A DNA stretch of 41,787 nt from an uncultured Terriglobales bacterium (GTDB taxonomy: Bacteria; Acidobacteriota; Terriglobia; Terriglobales; Acidobacteriaceae): NCBI GenBank assembly GCA_955652395.1, contig CATPBJ010000223.1, positions 1-41,787 on the forward strand, written 5' to 3'. Made by a program: the position numbers and the translations under genes. The notes under the pieces are model-generated. The model saw nothing but the letters and a program-made list of their open reading frames with translations. It made no database searches and had not been told where the DNA came from. Below, in pieces: positions 32,199 through 39,867 of the stretch (position 1 is its first letter; each line of letters starts with the position of its first letter).

Positions 32199-32798
32199 CT
32201 AGACTCCGTTGGTCCGGCTCCGGATCAGCGACAAGAATTCCGTGCGTGTTTCCTGTTCATTGCGGAAGCAGCCCAGCATGGAGGAAGTCACCGCAGCCGA
32301 GTGTTGCTTTTCAACTCCGCGCATCATCATGCAGAGATGGCGAGCCTCAATCACGACGCCCACGCCCTGTGGTTCAATCGCCTTCTGGATGGTTTCCGCA
32401 ATCTGCGTTGTCAGCCTTTCCTGAATCTGCAGGCGGCGGGAAAAGATCTCAATCAGGCGCGGGATTTTGCTCAATCCGATCACTTTGCCCTTGGGGACAT
32501 AGGCGACATGTACTTTGCCGAAGAATGGCAACATGTGATGTTCGCAGAGGCTGAACATCTCAATGTCTTTGACAATGACCATTTCGTCATAGGTGACCGT
32601 AAACAGAGCCTTTTGAAGCATCGCGTCCGGGTCTTCCTTGTAGCCCCGCGAGAGAAATTCCCAGGACCGGCGGACGCGGTCCGGTGTGCGCACCAGTCCT
32701 TCGCGATCGGGGTCTTCTCCGATGCGGACAATCATTTCGCGCACCAGGTCCTCGAAGGTGGCGCTGGTCAGCAAAGGCGCTTCAGTGGTCGGATTCAT
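32199..32798 (-). CDS. folE: GTP cyclohydrolase I
   Basis: FolE converts GTP to dihydroneopterin triphosphate, the entry to folate, tetrahydropterin and queuosine-type pathways. The protein has 199 residues. The zinc ligands are visible: Cys85 and His88 in [13 protein letters not shown], and Cys156 in [43 protein letters not shown] is the family core. GGAG lies seven bases before the ATG. Two PTPS/QueD-like genes lie upstream on the same strand, so the group probably makes a pterin product. Confidence 0.96.
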   Translation of the reverse strand: MNPTTEAPLLTSATFEDLVREMIVRIGEDPDREGLVRTPDRVRRSWEFLSRGYKEDPDAMLQKALFTVTYDEMVIVKDIEMFSLCEHHMLPFFGKVHVAYVPKGKVIGLSKIPRLIEIFSRRLQIQERLTTQIAETIQKAIEPQGVGVVIEARHLCMMMRGVEKQHSAAVTSSMLGCFRNEQETRTEFLSLIRSRTNGV

Positions 32799-32811
32799 GG
32801 CCTACTCCAAT

Positions 32812-32880
32812 TGAGCAATTTGGTAATTGAGTAATTTGGAAATTGAAGTTGCCCAATTACAAAATCACCCGACTACACAA
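32812..32880. repeat. AATTGAGTAATTTGG-type repeat between folE and PTPS genes
   Basis: Tandem degenerate units (CAATTTGGTAATTGAGTAAT and similar) are followed by partly inverted units (TTGCCCAATTAC). This is the second copy of the A/T-rich family seen at 31247-31382. It occupies nearly the whole gap upstream of folE. Confidence 0.55.
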
Positions 32881-33288
32881 TTATTCACCGGCGTACTCGA
32901 AGGAATTCATCATGGTCTCTTCTATGCGCACCTTGTCCAGATGAGCATGGGTGAAACCTCGCTGCAAAATATCGTAGATGGCAGTGCACAGGTTTTCCGT
33001 TGTCGGGATCGTCTCGATAAATTCAGCCCGGTTATTCAGGTTTTCCAGATCGAAGCGTTGCAGAATTTCGCGCTGCACGAAACGATCCAGATCAAGCAGG
33101 TTGCACACCATGCCCGTGCTTTCATCCACCGGCCCGCTGACGGTGACCTCAAGCGCGTAGTTGTGCCCGTGCCCGTACTGGTTGTTGCATTTGCCGTAGG
33201 TGGCCGCGTTCTCGGCCTTAGACATGGCATCGCTGTGCAGACGGTGTGACGCCGAGAACATGTAGCGGCGGGTCAGATGCGCCTTCAT
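32881..33288 (-). CDS. PTPS/QueD-family protein lacking the catalytic histidine
   Basis: A 135-residue 6-pyruvoyl-tetrahydropterin synthase/QueD-fold protein. The zinc ligands His15, His40 and His42 and the catalytic Cys34 (GKCNNQYGHGHNY) are kept, as are TTEN and Glu124. However, the Asp-His pair of the catalytic triad reads Asp80-Leu81 (RFDLENLNN), so the histidine is missing. The GKCNN pattern resembles the animal-type PTPS more than E. coli QueD. Its start overlaps the stop of the paralogue upstream by 4 bp (ATGA), so the two are translationally coupled. A changed reaction or a non-catalytic subunit role is inferred. Confidence 0.88.
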   Translation of the reverse strand: MKAHLTRRYMFSASHRLHSDAMSKAENAATYGKCNNQYGHGHNYALEVTVSGPVDESTGMVCNLLDLDRFVQREILQRFDLENLNNRAEFIETIPTTENLCTAIYDILQRGFTHAHLDKVRIEETMMNSFEYAGE

Positions 33289-33695
33289 GCTTCACCGTAG
33301 AAATCGACAAACAGATCGGGCGTTTCGTACACCCGCACACGATGCAGCTGGGCCTTATTCAATTTCGATACCAGGCGTTGCCAGATGGCAATGGCCAGGT
33401 TCTCGGTGGTCGGAATCTGGACTGAAAATTCCGGCACTTCCTTGTTGAGGAAGCGGTGGTCCATGGCGTCCAATACCTCGCGGTGCAGGACTTCTTTCAA
33501 TTGCTTGAGGTCGACCACAAAGCCGGAGCGCGGATCCACCTCGCCTTTGACTGTGACCTCAAGGGTGTAGTTGTGGCCGTGACCGTTCGGGTTGTTGCAT
33601 TTGCCAAAAATACGCTGGTTCTCTTCCGGGGTGAGATCCGGATTGTGGTAGTAGTGCGATGCGGCAAATTCAGCTTTCCGAGTGAGATAGACCAT
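33285..33695 (-). CDS. 6-pyruvoyl-tetrahydropterin synthase/QueD-family enzyme
   Basis: A 136-residue paralogue of the following gene with the full active site: zinc ligands His14, His39 and His41, catalytic Cys33 (GKCNNPNGHGHNYTLEVTVKG), Asp79-His80 (AMDHRFLN), TTEN and Glu124 (RVYETPD). The family turns dihydroneopterin triphosphate into 6-pyruvoyl-tetrahydropterin (PTPS) or 6-carboxy-tetrahydropterin (QueD). The GKCNNPNGHGHNY motif matches animal PTPS closely. With folE downstream, tetrahydropterin synthesis is as likely as queuosine; no queC, queE or queF is in the window. A GAAGG-rich site lies just before the ATG. Confidence 0.92.
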   Translation of the reverse strand: MVYLTRKAEFAASHYYHNPDLTPEENQRIFGKCNNPNGHGHNYTLEVTVKGEVDPRSGFVVDLKQLKEVLHREVLDAMDHRFLNKEVPEFSVQIPTTENLAIAIWQRLVSKLNKAQLHRVRVYETPDLFVDFYGEA

Positions 33696-33708
33696 TCCTT
33701 CTGCCTTC

Positions 33709-34803
33709 TTATGCCGAGCTGCGCTCGGCTGGGCGCTGCCTCTTTATTGTGACCGAGGCGTCCGCCCCTACCTGGTTTGCACGGCTTCCGTAGGTTCTTC
33801 CCTTCCAGCGTACGCGCCCTTGGCTATAGGAGAGTTTGGATCGCAGCAAAAGATATGCAAAGAGCGGGAGTCCCGCCAGCGACCACGCGTTTGCCCCCCA
33901 GGAAAAATGCGCCTTGCGAATTCGATTGAGAAGAAAACCGTAGATCGTTACCACCAAGATTGCCGCCGCCGCGGCCGGCTTGAAGCGGCCCCGCAGAATG
34001 GCTGCGACGCCCGCTGCGGCGCCGCCGGCAATTAGCAAAAACTCGGTCAATCGCAGCAGGGCCAGGCGTGCGGGCGATGGAAACAGCAAGGCCAGATTCT
34101 TAGTCCAGCCCTCGCGGAGTTGCGCGAAGCTGTGGTACATGCGGGTGCGGATGGCATCGCCGCCAAAGCGAAAGAAAATCTTGCGGCCCGAGCCTTTGAC
34201 CGCCTTGGCCAAGGCCACGTCTTCCAGCAGACTACTGCTCACCACCGCGTGTCCACCGATCGCGTTGTAGGCCTCACGCGCGATCAGGATGTACTGACCA
34301 TTCGCGGCGGCCGCCGGCGACGTCGGATCACTGACCAGCGAGGGACGATAAGCTGCAGCCAGCTCGGCAAAAATGACGGGCATGACAGCGTTTTCCCAGA
34401 AGCCGTGTACTTCCTGCTCGGGAGAATAGGAAAGCAAAGCAGCGCCGCGCTGCCTCACTTCCGCGACTGCGCGGCACAGTGAGCCCGATTTGTGTACGGT
34501 GTCGGCATCCGTGAACAACAGCCATTCGCCGCGAGCGACTCCGGCTCCCGCGGCCATGGCGTTATTTTTTCCGGTCCAACCTGAAGGCGGTGCGTCAGCG
34601 TCCACGACGCGCACGGACGGGAACGACTGGGCAATCTCGCGGGTATGGTCGGTCGAAGCGTCGTTAACCAAGATGATTTCGTAACCCACGCCGGTCTGTG
34701 CCGCCAGCGATTCCAGGCAGGCGCCAAGGCAAGCCTCCTCGTTGCGTGCCGGCACGATTACCGAGACGCTTGGCCTGCTCGCGACTGTCTCTGGCGCCAC
34801 CAT
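33709..34803 (-). CDS. Family 2 glycosyltransferase, membrane-anchored
   Basis: A 364-residue GT-A glycosyltransferase. The catalytic domain (about 10-240) shows VSVIVPARNEEACLGACL, EIILVNDASTDHT, WTGKNNAMAAG and the DxD-like FTDADT. Two or three membrane helices follow (about 255-330), then a basic cytoplasmic tail. The pattern resembles CrtQ-like or hopanoid-associated transferases acting on lipid acceptors at the inner membrane. Acceptor and donor are not predictable. Its ATG (34803-34801) abuts the divergent lipoprotein region, and one possible start of that gene (34802) overlaps it. Confidence 0.88.
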   Translation of the reverse strand: MVAPETVASRPSVSVIVPARNEEACLGACLESLAAQTGVGYEIILVNDASTDHTREIAQSFPSVRVVDADAPPSGWTGKNNAMAAGAGVARGEWLLFTDADTVHKSGSLCRAVAEVRQRGAALLSYSPEQEVHGFWENAVMPVIFAELAAAYRPSLVSDPTSPAAAANGQYILIAREAYNAIGGHAVVSSSLLEDVALAKAVKGSGRKIFFRFGGDAIRTRMYHSFAQLREGWTKNLALLFPSPARLALLRLTEFLLIAGGAAAGVAAILRGRFKPAAAAAILVVTIYGFLLNRIRKAHFSWGANAWSLAGLPLFAYLLLRSKLSYSQGRVRWKGRTYGSRANQVGADASVTIKRQRPAERSSA

Positions 34804-34816
34804 GGGCCGAATTAGG

Positions 34817-34822
34817 TATTAT
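34817..34822 (+). promoter_or_regulatory. -10 box before TlpA/ResA-like gene (leaderless)
   Basis: TATTAT six nucleotides before GTG 34829, the same spacing as at 2481 and 37700. The -35 region is inside the start of the divergent glycosyltransferase and is poor. It supports GTG 34829 as the real start. Confidence 0.45.
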
Positions 34823-34828
34823 AACTTT

Positions 34829-35323
34829 GTGCGACGTGCTTCGGTCCGGACCGGCATCCTAACCCTCTTCCTGACGCTGACGGGTTGTTACAGCGGCACC
34901 CGCCCTCCCCATATCGGTACGGCCGCCCCCGGCTTCACGGTTCAGGATGCCGACCGCAAGGTCAGCCTCGACGAATTTCGCGGCAAGGTGGTCGTGCTGA
35001 ATTTCTGGGCCACCTGGTGTCCGCCCTGCCTCGATGAGATGCCATCACTAGTGCACATGCAGCAGAAGATGAAAGGTAAGGGGGTCGAAGTGGTGGCGAT
35101 CAGCGTCGATGCCGACCAGAGCGCCTACCAGAATTTCCTGAAAGAGCACAACGTAGACATGCTGACCGTGCGCGATCCCGACCAGAAGAGTAACAACCTC
35201 TACGGGACATTCAAGTTTCCAGAGACCTACATCATCGACCGCCAGGGCGTCTTGCGCCGCAAGTTCATTGGCGCCATCGATTGGGGTACGCCTGAAATCC
35301 TGGATTATCTCAGTAAGCTTTAG
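34829..35323 (+). CDS. TlpA/ResA-like thioredoxin-fold lipoprotein
   Basis: A thiol-disulfide oxidoreductase of the TlpA/ResA family, 164 residues from GTG 34829. The start gives a compact lipoprotein signal: RRASVR, hydrophobic TGILTLFLTL, lipobox LTGC. The thioredoxin domain has VVLNFWATWCPPCLDEMP with the redox pair WCPPC, and a cis-proline region FPETYIID. Such proteins reduce apocytochromes or other exported thiols on the outer face of the membrane. ATG 34802 and an earlier frame from 34742 also exist, but the first overlaps the divergent gene's start and the second runs inside it. The partner is unknown. Confidence 0.9.
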   Translation: MRRASVRTGILTLFLTLTGCYSGTRPPHIGTAAPGFTVQDADRKVSLDEFRGKVVVLNFWATWCPPCLDEMPSLVHMQQKMKGKGVEVVAISVDADQSAYQNFLKEHNVDMLTVRDPDQKSNNLYGTFKFPETYIIDRQGVLRRKFIGAIDWGTPEILDYLSKL

Positions 35324-35342
35324 TTCATTCTTCGGACGCGAG

Positions 35343-37538
35343 TTAAGGAAGAGTCAGGGCAAGAGCTTCCCGCAGGACAGAGTCTGGATTTCGCCGCAGC
35401 TCGGTCGCTTGCGCGGCAAGCTTCTTCTCGAGCTCTTCACGAGCCCGGGCTACTGAGTTAAATCCCGGAGTGTCCTTGAAGTTCCGCATCAAGGATTGCG
35501 ATTTCAGCAGACAGGCGTACGCCAATCGTGGAGAAAAGCCTGAATCGCGTAGAAAAACTCCAAAGCTGTAGAGATCGCTGGCTGTGGCTTGTGAATCATC
35601 CAGCTTGCGGTCGAGCTCGAGACCATGTTGATAAAGCGGAAGCGCCTGCCCGGTCTTGCCCTGGCCAGCCTTGAGTTCGGCTTCGGCTATGCTGGCCGTG
35701 CTTTCCATTCTTGTTTCCCCGGCCTGGGCGGCAATTTTCTGCGCCAGTTCGTAAGTTTTTGCAGCCTGGTCCAAGTGATTCGCCTGAATTTGGCACTGGG
35801 CCAGCCGTAGGACGATCGCGATCAAGTCGTGTGCTGGTGGGCGGCTGTTCGCCCCTGCCTGCGCCACTTTGTTCAGAAACATCATGTAATACGGAATTGC
35901 GGCTTCCGGCTTCCCCTCCCGATCGAGTTCACCCGCAGTATAGAGATAAGCAGCGATCTGCGAACCATCGAGGGCGATTGCTTGCTTCCAATTTTGGATG
36001 GCCTCCTCGCCATGTCCCAGTTGATTGGCCAGAATGCCATGGTTCACTAGTAGATTCACATCCTGGGGCGTATACCGCAGCGATTGCTGCGTCAATGCAT
36101 AAGCTTCGTCAAAACGATTCTTCTGCGTCAGGTAGTTGAGCAGCGCGTCCCGTGGAGCGGCATTGTTGGGATTTACCCGGAGCGCCTGAGTCCACGCGAC
36201 GGTCGCTTCCTGGAATTTTCCCTCTTTGAGCTCCTTCCAGCCGAGACGCGTTTGCAAAGAACTATCGTAAGCATCGAGCGCTGCCGCACGCCGCAGATCA
36301 ACTAAGCTCTCCTGGTGCAGCGCCAGATAATAGTGCACCTGGTCAATGCTTCCCCAGATCAGCAGAATCATAGCCGTCACGACGCGCAGTGCGCGGGCGG
36401 GCCGGGAGTCCCCGAACACCCAGCGCAACCTGCTTCCCCAGTGGCTCCCTGCATCTGCTATGGAGTCGGACACTCGCACCCGCGAATTCAGCAATAGCAC
36501 GGCGATGCGGCTGTCCCGCAGTTTCCAAATGGCCCCGTCAAGCATGAAGTGATGAATATTCACCAGCGCCGTGAAAATCAGAAAGCTGGCACCAAAGTCG
36601 TAGTGGAAGAGCCGGCTGGCCAGCCAGGGTCCGGGAACGAAGAGCGCGATGCCGCCAGCGACCAGCACCGCGAAGTACGCGAAGGGCTGCCAACCGCCCG
36701 TGCCTTTTGCGCCTGCTTCTCGGCGGGCGTAGTAGCTAGTGATCCATAGATATTGCGCGGAATGCATGACCGCGAACACTCCGCTGCTGTAGCGGCTCTG
36801 TGGAAGTCGCAATCCCTCGGCGATGGACAATACGGTCGGCAAGAGAAACCATAGGCATTGCGTCGAGAAGAGTGTCAGGGCCGGTAGCAGCCGACGCCAA
36901 CCCACCTGTTCCGCTAGACCGGACCAGCCGTAGGCCGAACAGCCAATGAACGCCACTGCAAGTAATAAGACGGCAACGGAGGTGACCCGTTCGGGAATAC
37001 CGGGCGAGACGAACAAAGGATCATTCGAGGATCCAGTGAGGAAACTGAGAAGCAAAATCAGATAAGAAATCAGAAATGCCGAGTACAAGGCTCGTCGACC
37101 GGGGACTGAGGGGGCTGCGCCGCCTCGCCGGGCGAACATCATAAACAGGCCATAATTCTGGCCGCTGTAGTGCCAAGGGCTCCAGATAAGGTAAAGCGTG
37201 AAAATCCAGGGAATGGCGCGGAACCAGAAGTGCGACAAGATCAGTGTCAGTGCAATGAGGGCCGTGATGTGAACCGTAAAAATGCGGTATTTATGAAAAT
37301 CCGCCGCGCTGTGGTAAGCGCGATAAATCGTCGCCATGTAATGAGGATAGTTGAAGAAAAGGGCCAATCCGTAAAACGCGATTGACCAGCCCATCGCGCT
37401 CGAACGTGAAGCGTAGTAAGCAAGCAGCAGCAGGGGGCCAGACCACGCGCCGCATCCGACGATAAGGTCAAGCCAGGGGTTGTATACCCAGACCGGAGGA
37501 GCGGACTGAGGTAGTGGTCCAGTGATGGATTTTTTCAT
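35343..37538 (-). CDS. Polytopic membrane protein with intramembrane histidines and TPR domain
   Basis: A 731-residue protein of unknown function. Residues about 20-400 contain roughly ten membrane helices. Histidines lie in conserved-looking helix motifs: His66 (NYPHYMATIYRAY), His123 (WSPWHYSGQNYG), His259 (VMHSAQYLWITSYYARRE) and His329/His330 (NIHHFMLDGAIWKLRDSR). This resembles a membrane metal site and loosely recalls carotene-dioxygenase (Brp/Blh) architecture, though I cannot confirm homology. Residues about 415-710 are TPR repeats. A TATAAT box (37584-37579) lies about 40 nt upstream of the ATG; there is no Shine-Dalgarno. It converges with the TlpA-like gene. Confidence 0.75.
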   Translation of the reverse strand: MKKSITGPLPQSAPPVWVYNPWLDLIVGCGAWSGPLLLLAYYASRSSAMGWSIAFYGLALFFNYPHYMATIYRAYHSAADFHKYRIFTVHITALIALTLILSHFWFRAIPWIFTLYLIWSPWHYSGQNYGLFMMFARRGGAAPSVPGRRALYSAFLISYLILLLSFLTGSSNDPLFVSPGIPERVTSVAVLLLAVAFIGCSAYGWSGLAEQVGWRRLLPALTLFSTQCLWFLLPTVLSIAEGLRLPQSRYSSGVFAVMHSAQYLWITSYYARREAGAKGTGGWQPFAYFAVLVAGGIALFVPGPWLASRLFHYDFGASFLIFTALVNIHHFMLDGAIWKLRDSRIAVLLLNSRVRVSDSIADAGSHWGSRLRWVFGDSRPARALRVVTAMILLIWGSIDQVHYYLALHQESLVDLRRAAALDAYDSSLQTRLGWKELKEGKFQEATVAWTQALRVNPNNAAPRDALLNYLTQKNRFDEAYALTQQSLRYTPQDVNLLVNHGILANQLGHGEEAIQNWKQAIALDGSQIAAYLYTAGELDREGKPEAAIPYYMMFLNKVAQAGANSRPPAHDLIAIVLRLAQCQIQANHLDQAAKTYELAQKIAAQAGETRMESTASIAEAELKAGQGKTGQALPLYQHGLELDRKLDDSQATASDLYSFGVFLRDSGFSPRLAYACLLKSQSLMRNFKDTPGFNSVARAREELEKKLAAQATELRRNPDSVLREALALTLP

Positions 37539-37578
37539 CTCGATTGCAAAACCCGGTGGCGGTTCCAGTCCTGCGCGG

Positions 37579-37584
37579 ATTATA
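37579..37584 (-). promoter_or_regulatory. -10 box of the membrane-TPR gene
   Basis: TATAAT on the minus strand within ACTTATAATCCGC, a 13-nt sequence identical to that around the -10 at 23031 before the other TPR gene. No good -35 is visible at the usual distance. The expected leader is about 34 nt. Confidence 0.4.
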
Positions 37585-37699
37585 AGTTGGCGATGCAGAG
37601 AGGCGGCGTACCCAAAAGGGTTCGGCTGAAAGTAACCGAACTTCAGGAACTCCAGGTGACCCCGGGGGTTGCTTTTCGGGGCATTCCTTTACGCGGCTT

Positions 37700-37705
37700 T
37701 ACAAT
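37700..37705 (+). promoter_or_regulatory. -10 box before ThiO-like gene (leaderless)
   Basis: TACAAT six nucleotides before the GTG start at 37712. No Shine-Dalgarno lies in the gap (CACAGC). The -35 is unclear. Confidence 0.5.
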
Positions 37706-37711
37706 CACAGC

Positions 37712-38779
37712 GTGAAGTCCTGGGACGTCATCATCGTCGGCGGTGGAATCATCGGGCTCTCGCTCGCGATCGCGCTACGCAAGCGTGGCGCTACAGTCCT
37801 GATCGTGGAGCGCGGTGAACCCGGGCGGGAGGCATCGTACGCCGCTGCCGGCATGTTGGCTGACTTCCCGCTGGAAATGCCGCCTGGGCTTCAACCCCTG
37901 GCCACCGCCAGCGCGCGCATGTATCCCGAGTTCGTGCATGAACTGCAGGATGAATCCGGCGTAAATGTTGATCTGCGCGACCAAGGCACCATCGTTTTTC
38001 CCACGCAGGAGCACCTCCACGAGCGCCCCAGCCTGATCACGGAGTGTCCGCTTCCCTCACCCCTGGCCGAACTCGAGCCCGCGCTCGGCCACGTAAGGCT
38101 GCCGGGAATTTATCTGAAGGAGCGCAGTTTGGATCCTCGCGCTCTCACCGCGGCGGCCCTGAAAGCCGCCCACCATCGCGGTGTAGATATTTCTTCCGGG
38201 ACGGTCGTCACCGGGGTACTGCTGGAAAATGGACGCGCGAACGGCGTCAGCACTGGCAAGACGAAATATTCCGCTGCCACCGTCGTGAATTGTGCGGGGG
38301 CGTGGGCCGGGAAACTGCCGCCGCACCAATTTCCGACTCGCCCAGTCAAGGGACAGATGCTTTCGCTGGCGGGAACGTCTCGCGACTTGCTGCGCCACGT
38401 GATTCGCGCTCCTGAAATTTACCTGGTTCCGCGCAGCGATGGCCGCATTCTGGCGGGAGCGACTGTGGAAGAAGCGGGATACGACAAGCGGACCGACACG
38501 GACACGATTCAGCGCATGCATCAGGCGGCAATCCGTCTGGTTCCCGCTCTTGCCCGGGCTCGCATGCTGGAAGCATGGGCAGGTCTGAGGCCTGGGTCTC
38601 CCGACAATCTGCCGGTTCTCGGCGCCACCCGGACCCCGGGCTATTTCGTGGCGACCGGTCACTTCCGCGACGGAATCCTCCTTACCCCGGTTACCGCGCA
38701 TGTGATGGCGCAGGTGCTGACCGGTGGCAGTCCCGAATATGACCTCTCACCTTTTTCGCCGGCACGCTTTCAGAACTGA
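37712..38779 (+). CDS. FAD-dependent amine oxidase (glycine oxidase ThiO-like)
   Basis: A D-amino-acid-oxidase-family flavoprotein of 355 residues. It opens with the dinucleotide-binding motif DVIIVGGGIIGLSLAIAL, followed by VERGEPGREASYAAAGMLA and VNCAGAWAG near the middle. The C-terminal LRPGSPDNLPVLGATRTPGYFVATGHFRDGILL resembles ThiO, which makes dehydroglycine for thiazole synthesis. No other thiamine gene is nearby, so a different amine substrate is possible. The GTG start is supported by its position six bases from a -10 box. The stop TGA shares an A with the ATG of the following methyltransferase pseudogene, so the two were once coupled. Confidence 0.85.
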   Translation: MKSWDVIIVGGGIIGLSLAIALRKRGATVLIVERGEPGREASYAAAGMLADFPLEMPPGLQPLATASARMYPEFVHELQDESGVNVDLRDQGTIVFPTQEHLHERPSLITECPLPSPLAELEPALGHVRLPGIYLKERSLDPRALTAAALKAAHHRGVDISSGTVVTGVLLENGRANGVSTGKTKYSAATVVNCAGAWAGKLPPHQFPTRPVKGQMLSLAGTSRDLLRHVIRAPEIYLVPRSDGRILAGATVEEAGYDKRTDTDTIQRMHQAAIRLVPALARARMLEAWAGLRPGSPDNLPVLGATRTPGYFVATGHFRDGILLTPVTAHVMAQVLTGGSPEYDLSPFSPARFQN

Positions 38780-39587
38780 TGAACACCCTCACGCCCATCA
38801 CGGCTGATCACATCAGAGAGCACAACGACTCCCTAGCCCTCCTCTAGCGCACTTTCTGGGGCGACCACATCCATCACGGACTGTTTCCGGACCATGAAGG
38901 GCCCGCGGATGCGCAGGTCCGGATGCTCGACCATGGCGTCAACCTCGTCGGTCTTCCACCGTTGCTCATGTACTGGACGTGGGCTGTGGACATGGCGGCA
39001 CTCTGATCCACCTGGCGCGATCTCTCGCCAACACGGGAACAGGACTGACTCTCAGCCCCAAGCAGGCCAGACTGGCCCAGGAAGGAGCATTCTGCCAGGG
39101 CGCGGGTTGCACGCCGGGTGAACTTTGAGTCGCGAACGCTGACTCGTTCGACGTCCCCGCCGCGGCGTTCGACCTGGTGTGGACGATGGAATCTTCCGAA
39201 CACCTCGCCGACAAATCGCGCTACTTCAGCAACGTCGGACGCACCCTGCGACCAGGTGGCCAACTGCTTCTGACAGCAGGGACCGGCTCGATGGATTGTC
39301 CTCGCGTGCGTGAAGTGACGCGGACATTCCTATGTCCGGAGTTGTGAACCGGGGAATAATACCCATGCGCGATCGAGTCCGCCGGAATGCGATTGCGCCA
39401 CTGTGAGGACTTGACTGCGAGAATCGTACGCACCTGGGAGATTTGTCAGGAGCGCGCACGCGCCGCCAGCATTGCCGTCAAATTACTGCCGCGAGCAGCA
39501 CGCGAATTTGTGGAGGCTATCGACATCATGCTCGATGCCCACCGCTCGGGCGACCGGACCTATTCCGTGTTGGTTGCCGAAAAGTAG
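38779..39587 (+). pseudogene. Decayed SAM-dependent methyltransferase
   Basis: Reading across frames restores most of a class I methyltransferase resembling tocopherol or sugar O-methyltransferases. The N-terminus is ITADHIREHNDSLALL, then [18 protein letters not shown], then (shifted frame) [17 protein letters not shown], the SAM-binding motif. It continues with SFDVPAAAFDLVWTMESSEHL, RTLRPGGQLLLTA and the C-terminus HCEDLTARIVRTWEICQERAR. Lesions seen: TAG at 38845 (a Tyr is expected), a frame change between about 38955 and 38961, TGA at 39126, TGA at 39345 and TAA at 39357. Several independent lesions rule out a simple sequencing error. The ATG overlaps the preceding gene's stop codon. Confidence 0.85.
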
Positions 39588-39618
39588 CGCAAGCCAAGAA
39601 CGGTCCTCGAAGCTGCGG

Positions 39619-39770
39619 GCGGGACCCCCCACGCCAGCCGCGGGGACGGCGACGCTACATTGGGATCGCACTCACCGCGCTAAGCCGCGGAGCGGCGCAA
39701 GAATGCAGCCCAGGGCGCAAGCCCTGGGTGAAACGGCGGAAATGACCGAGCCCTGAACGGGCGAAAGAAA
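39619..39770. repeat. Palindromic repeats after the pseudogene
   Basis: A diverged third copy of the GCCGGC-type element with the ending GACGCTACA lies at about 39619-39658. It is followed by a perfect hairpin CCCAGGGC-GCAA-GCCCTGGG (39709-39728) and a smaller one GCCC-TGAAC-GGGC (39750-39762) ending GAAAGAAA. The GCAA loop is a GNRA tetraloop. I have the impression that such blocks are dispersed in related genomes, but could not check this. The remainder of the gap to 39867 holds the peptidase promoter. Confidence 0.55.
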
Positions 39771-39830
39771 CATTGGCAACGAAGACCTCGAACCCAATGT
39801 CCTTTCCATCTTTCTCCATGCGTGGTCAGT

Positions 39831-39836
39831 TATACT
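39831..39836 (+). promoter_or_regulatory. -10 box of M20 dipeptidase
   Basis: TATACT about 31 nt before the ATG, which allows a normal leader with AAAGG eight bases before the start codon. No clear -35. Confidence 0.4.
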
Positions 39837-39867
39837 AAAGCGTTTTCTCCCAAGAAAGGCACAGCCC

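Noticed and set aside
38779..39587. Recoding (selenocysteine, pyrrolysine or programmed frameshift) in the methyltransferase
   Set aside because: The lesions are of three stop types plus a frame change, with no SECIS-like or slippery element noticed; simple decay explains them.
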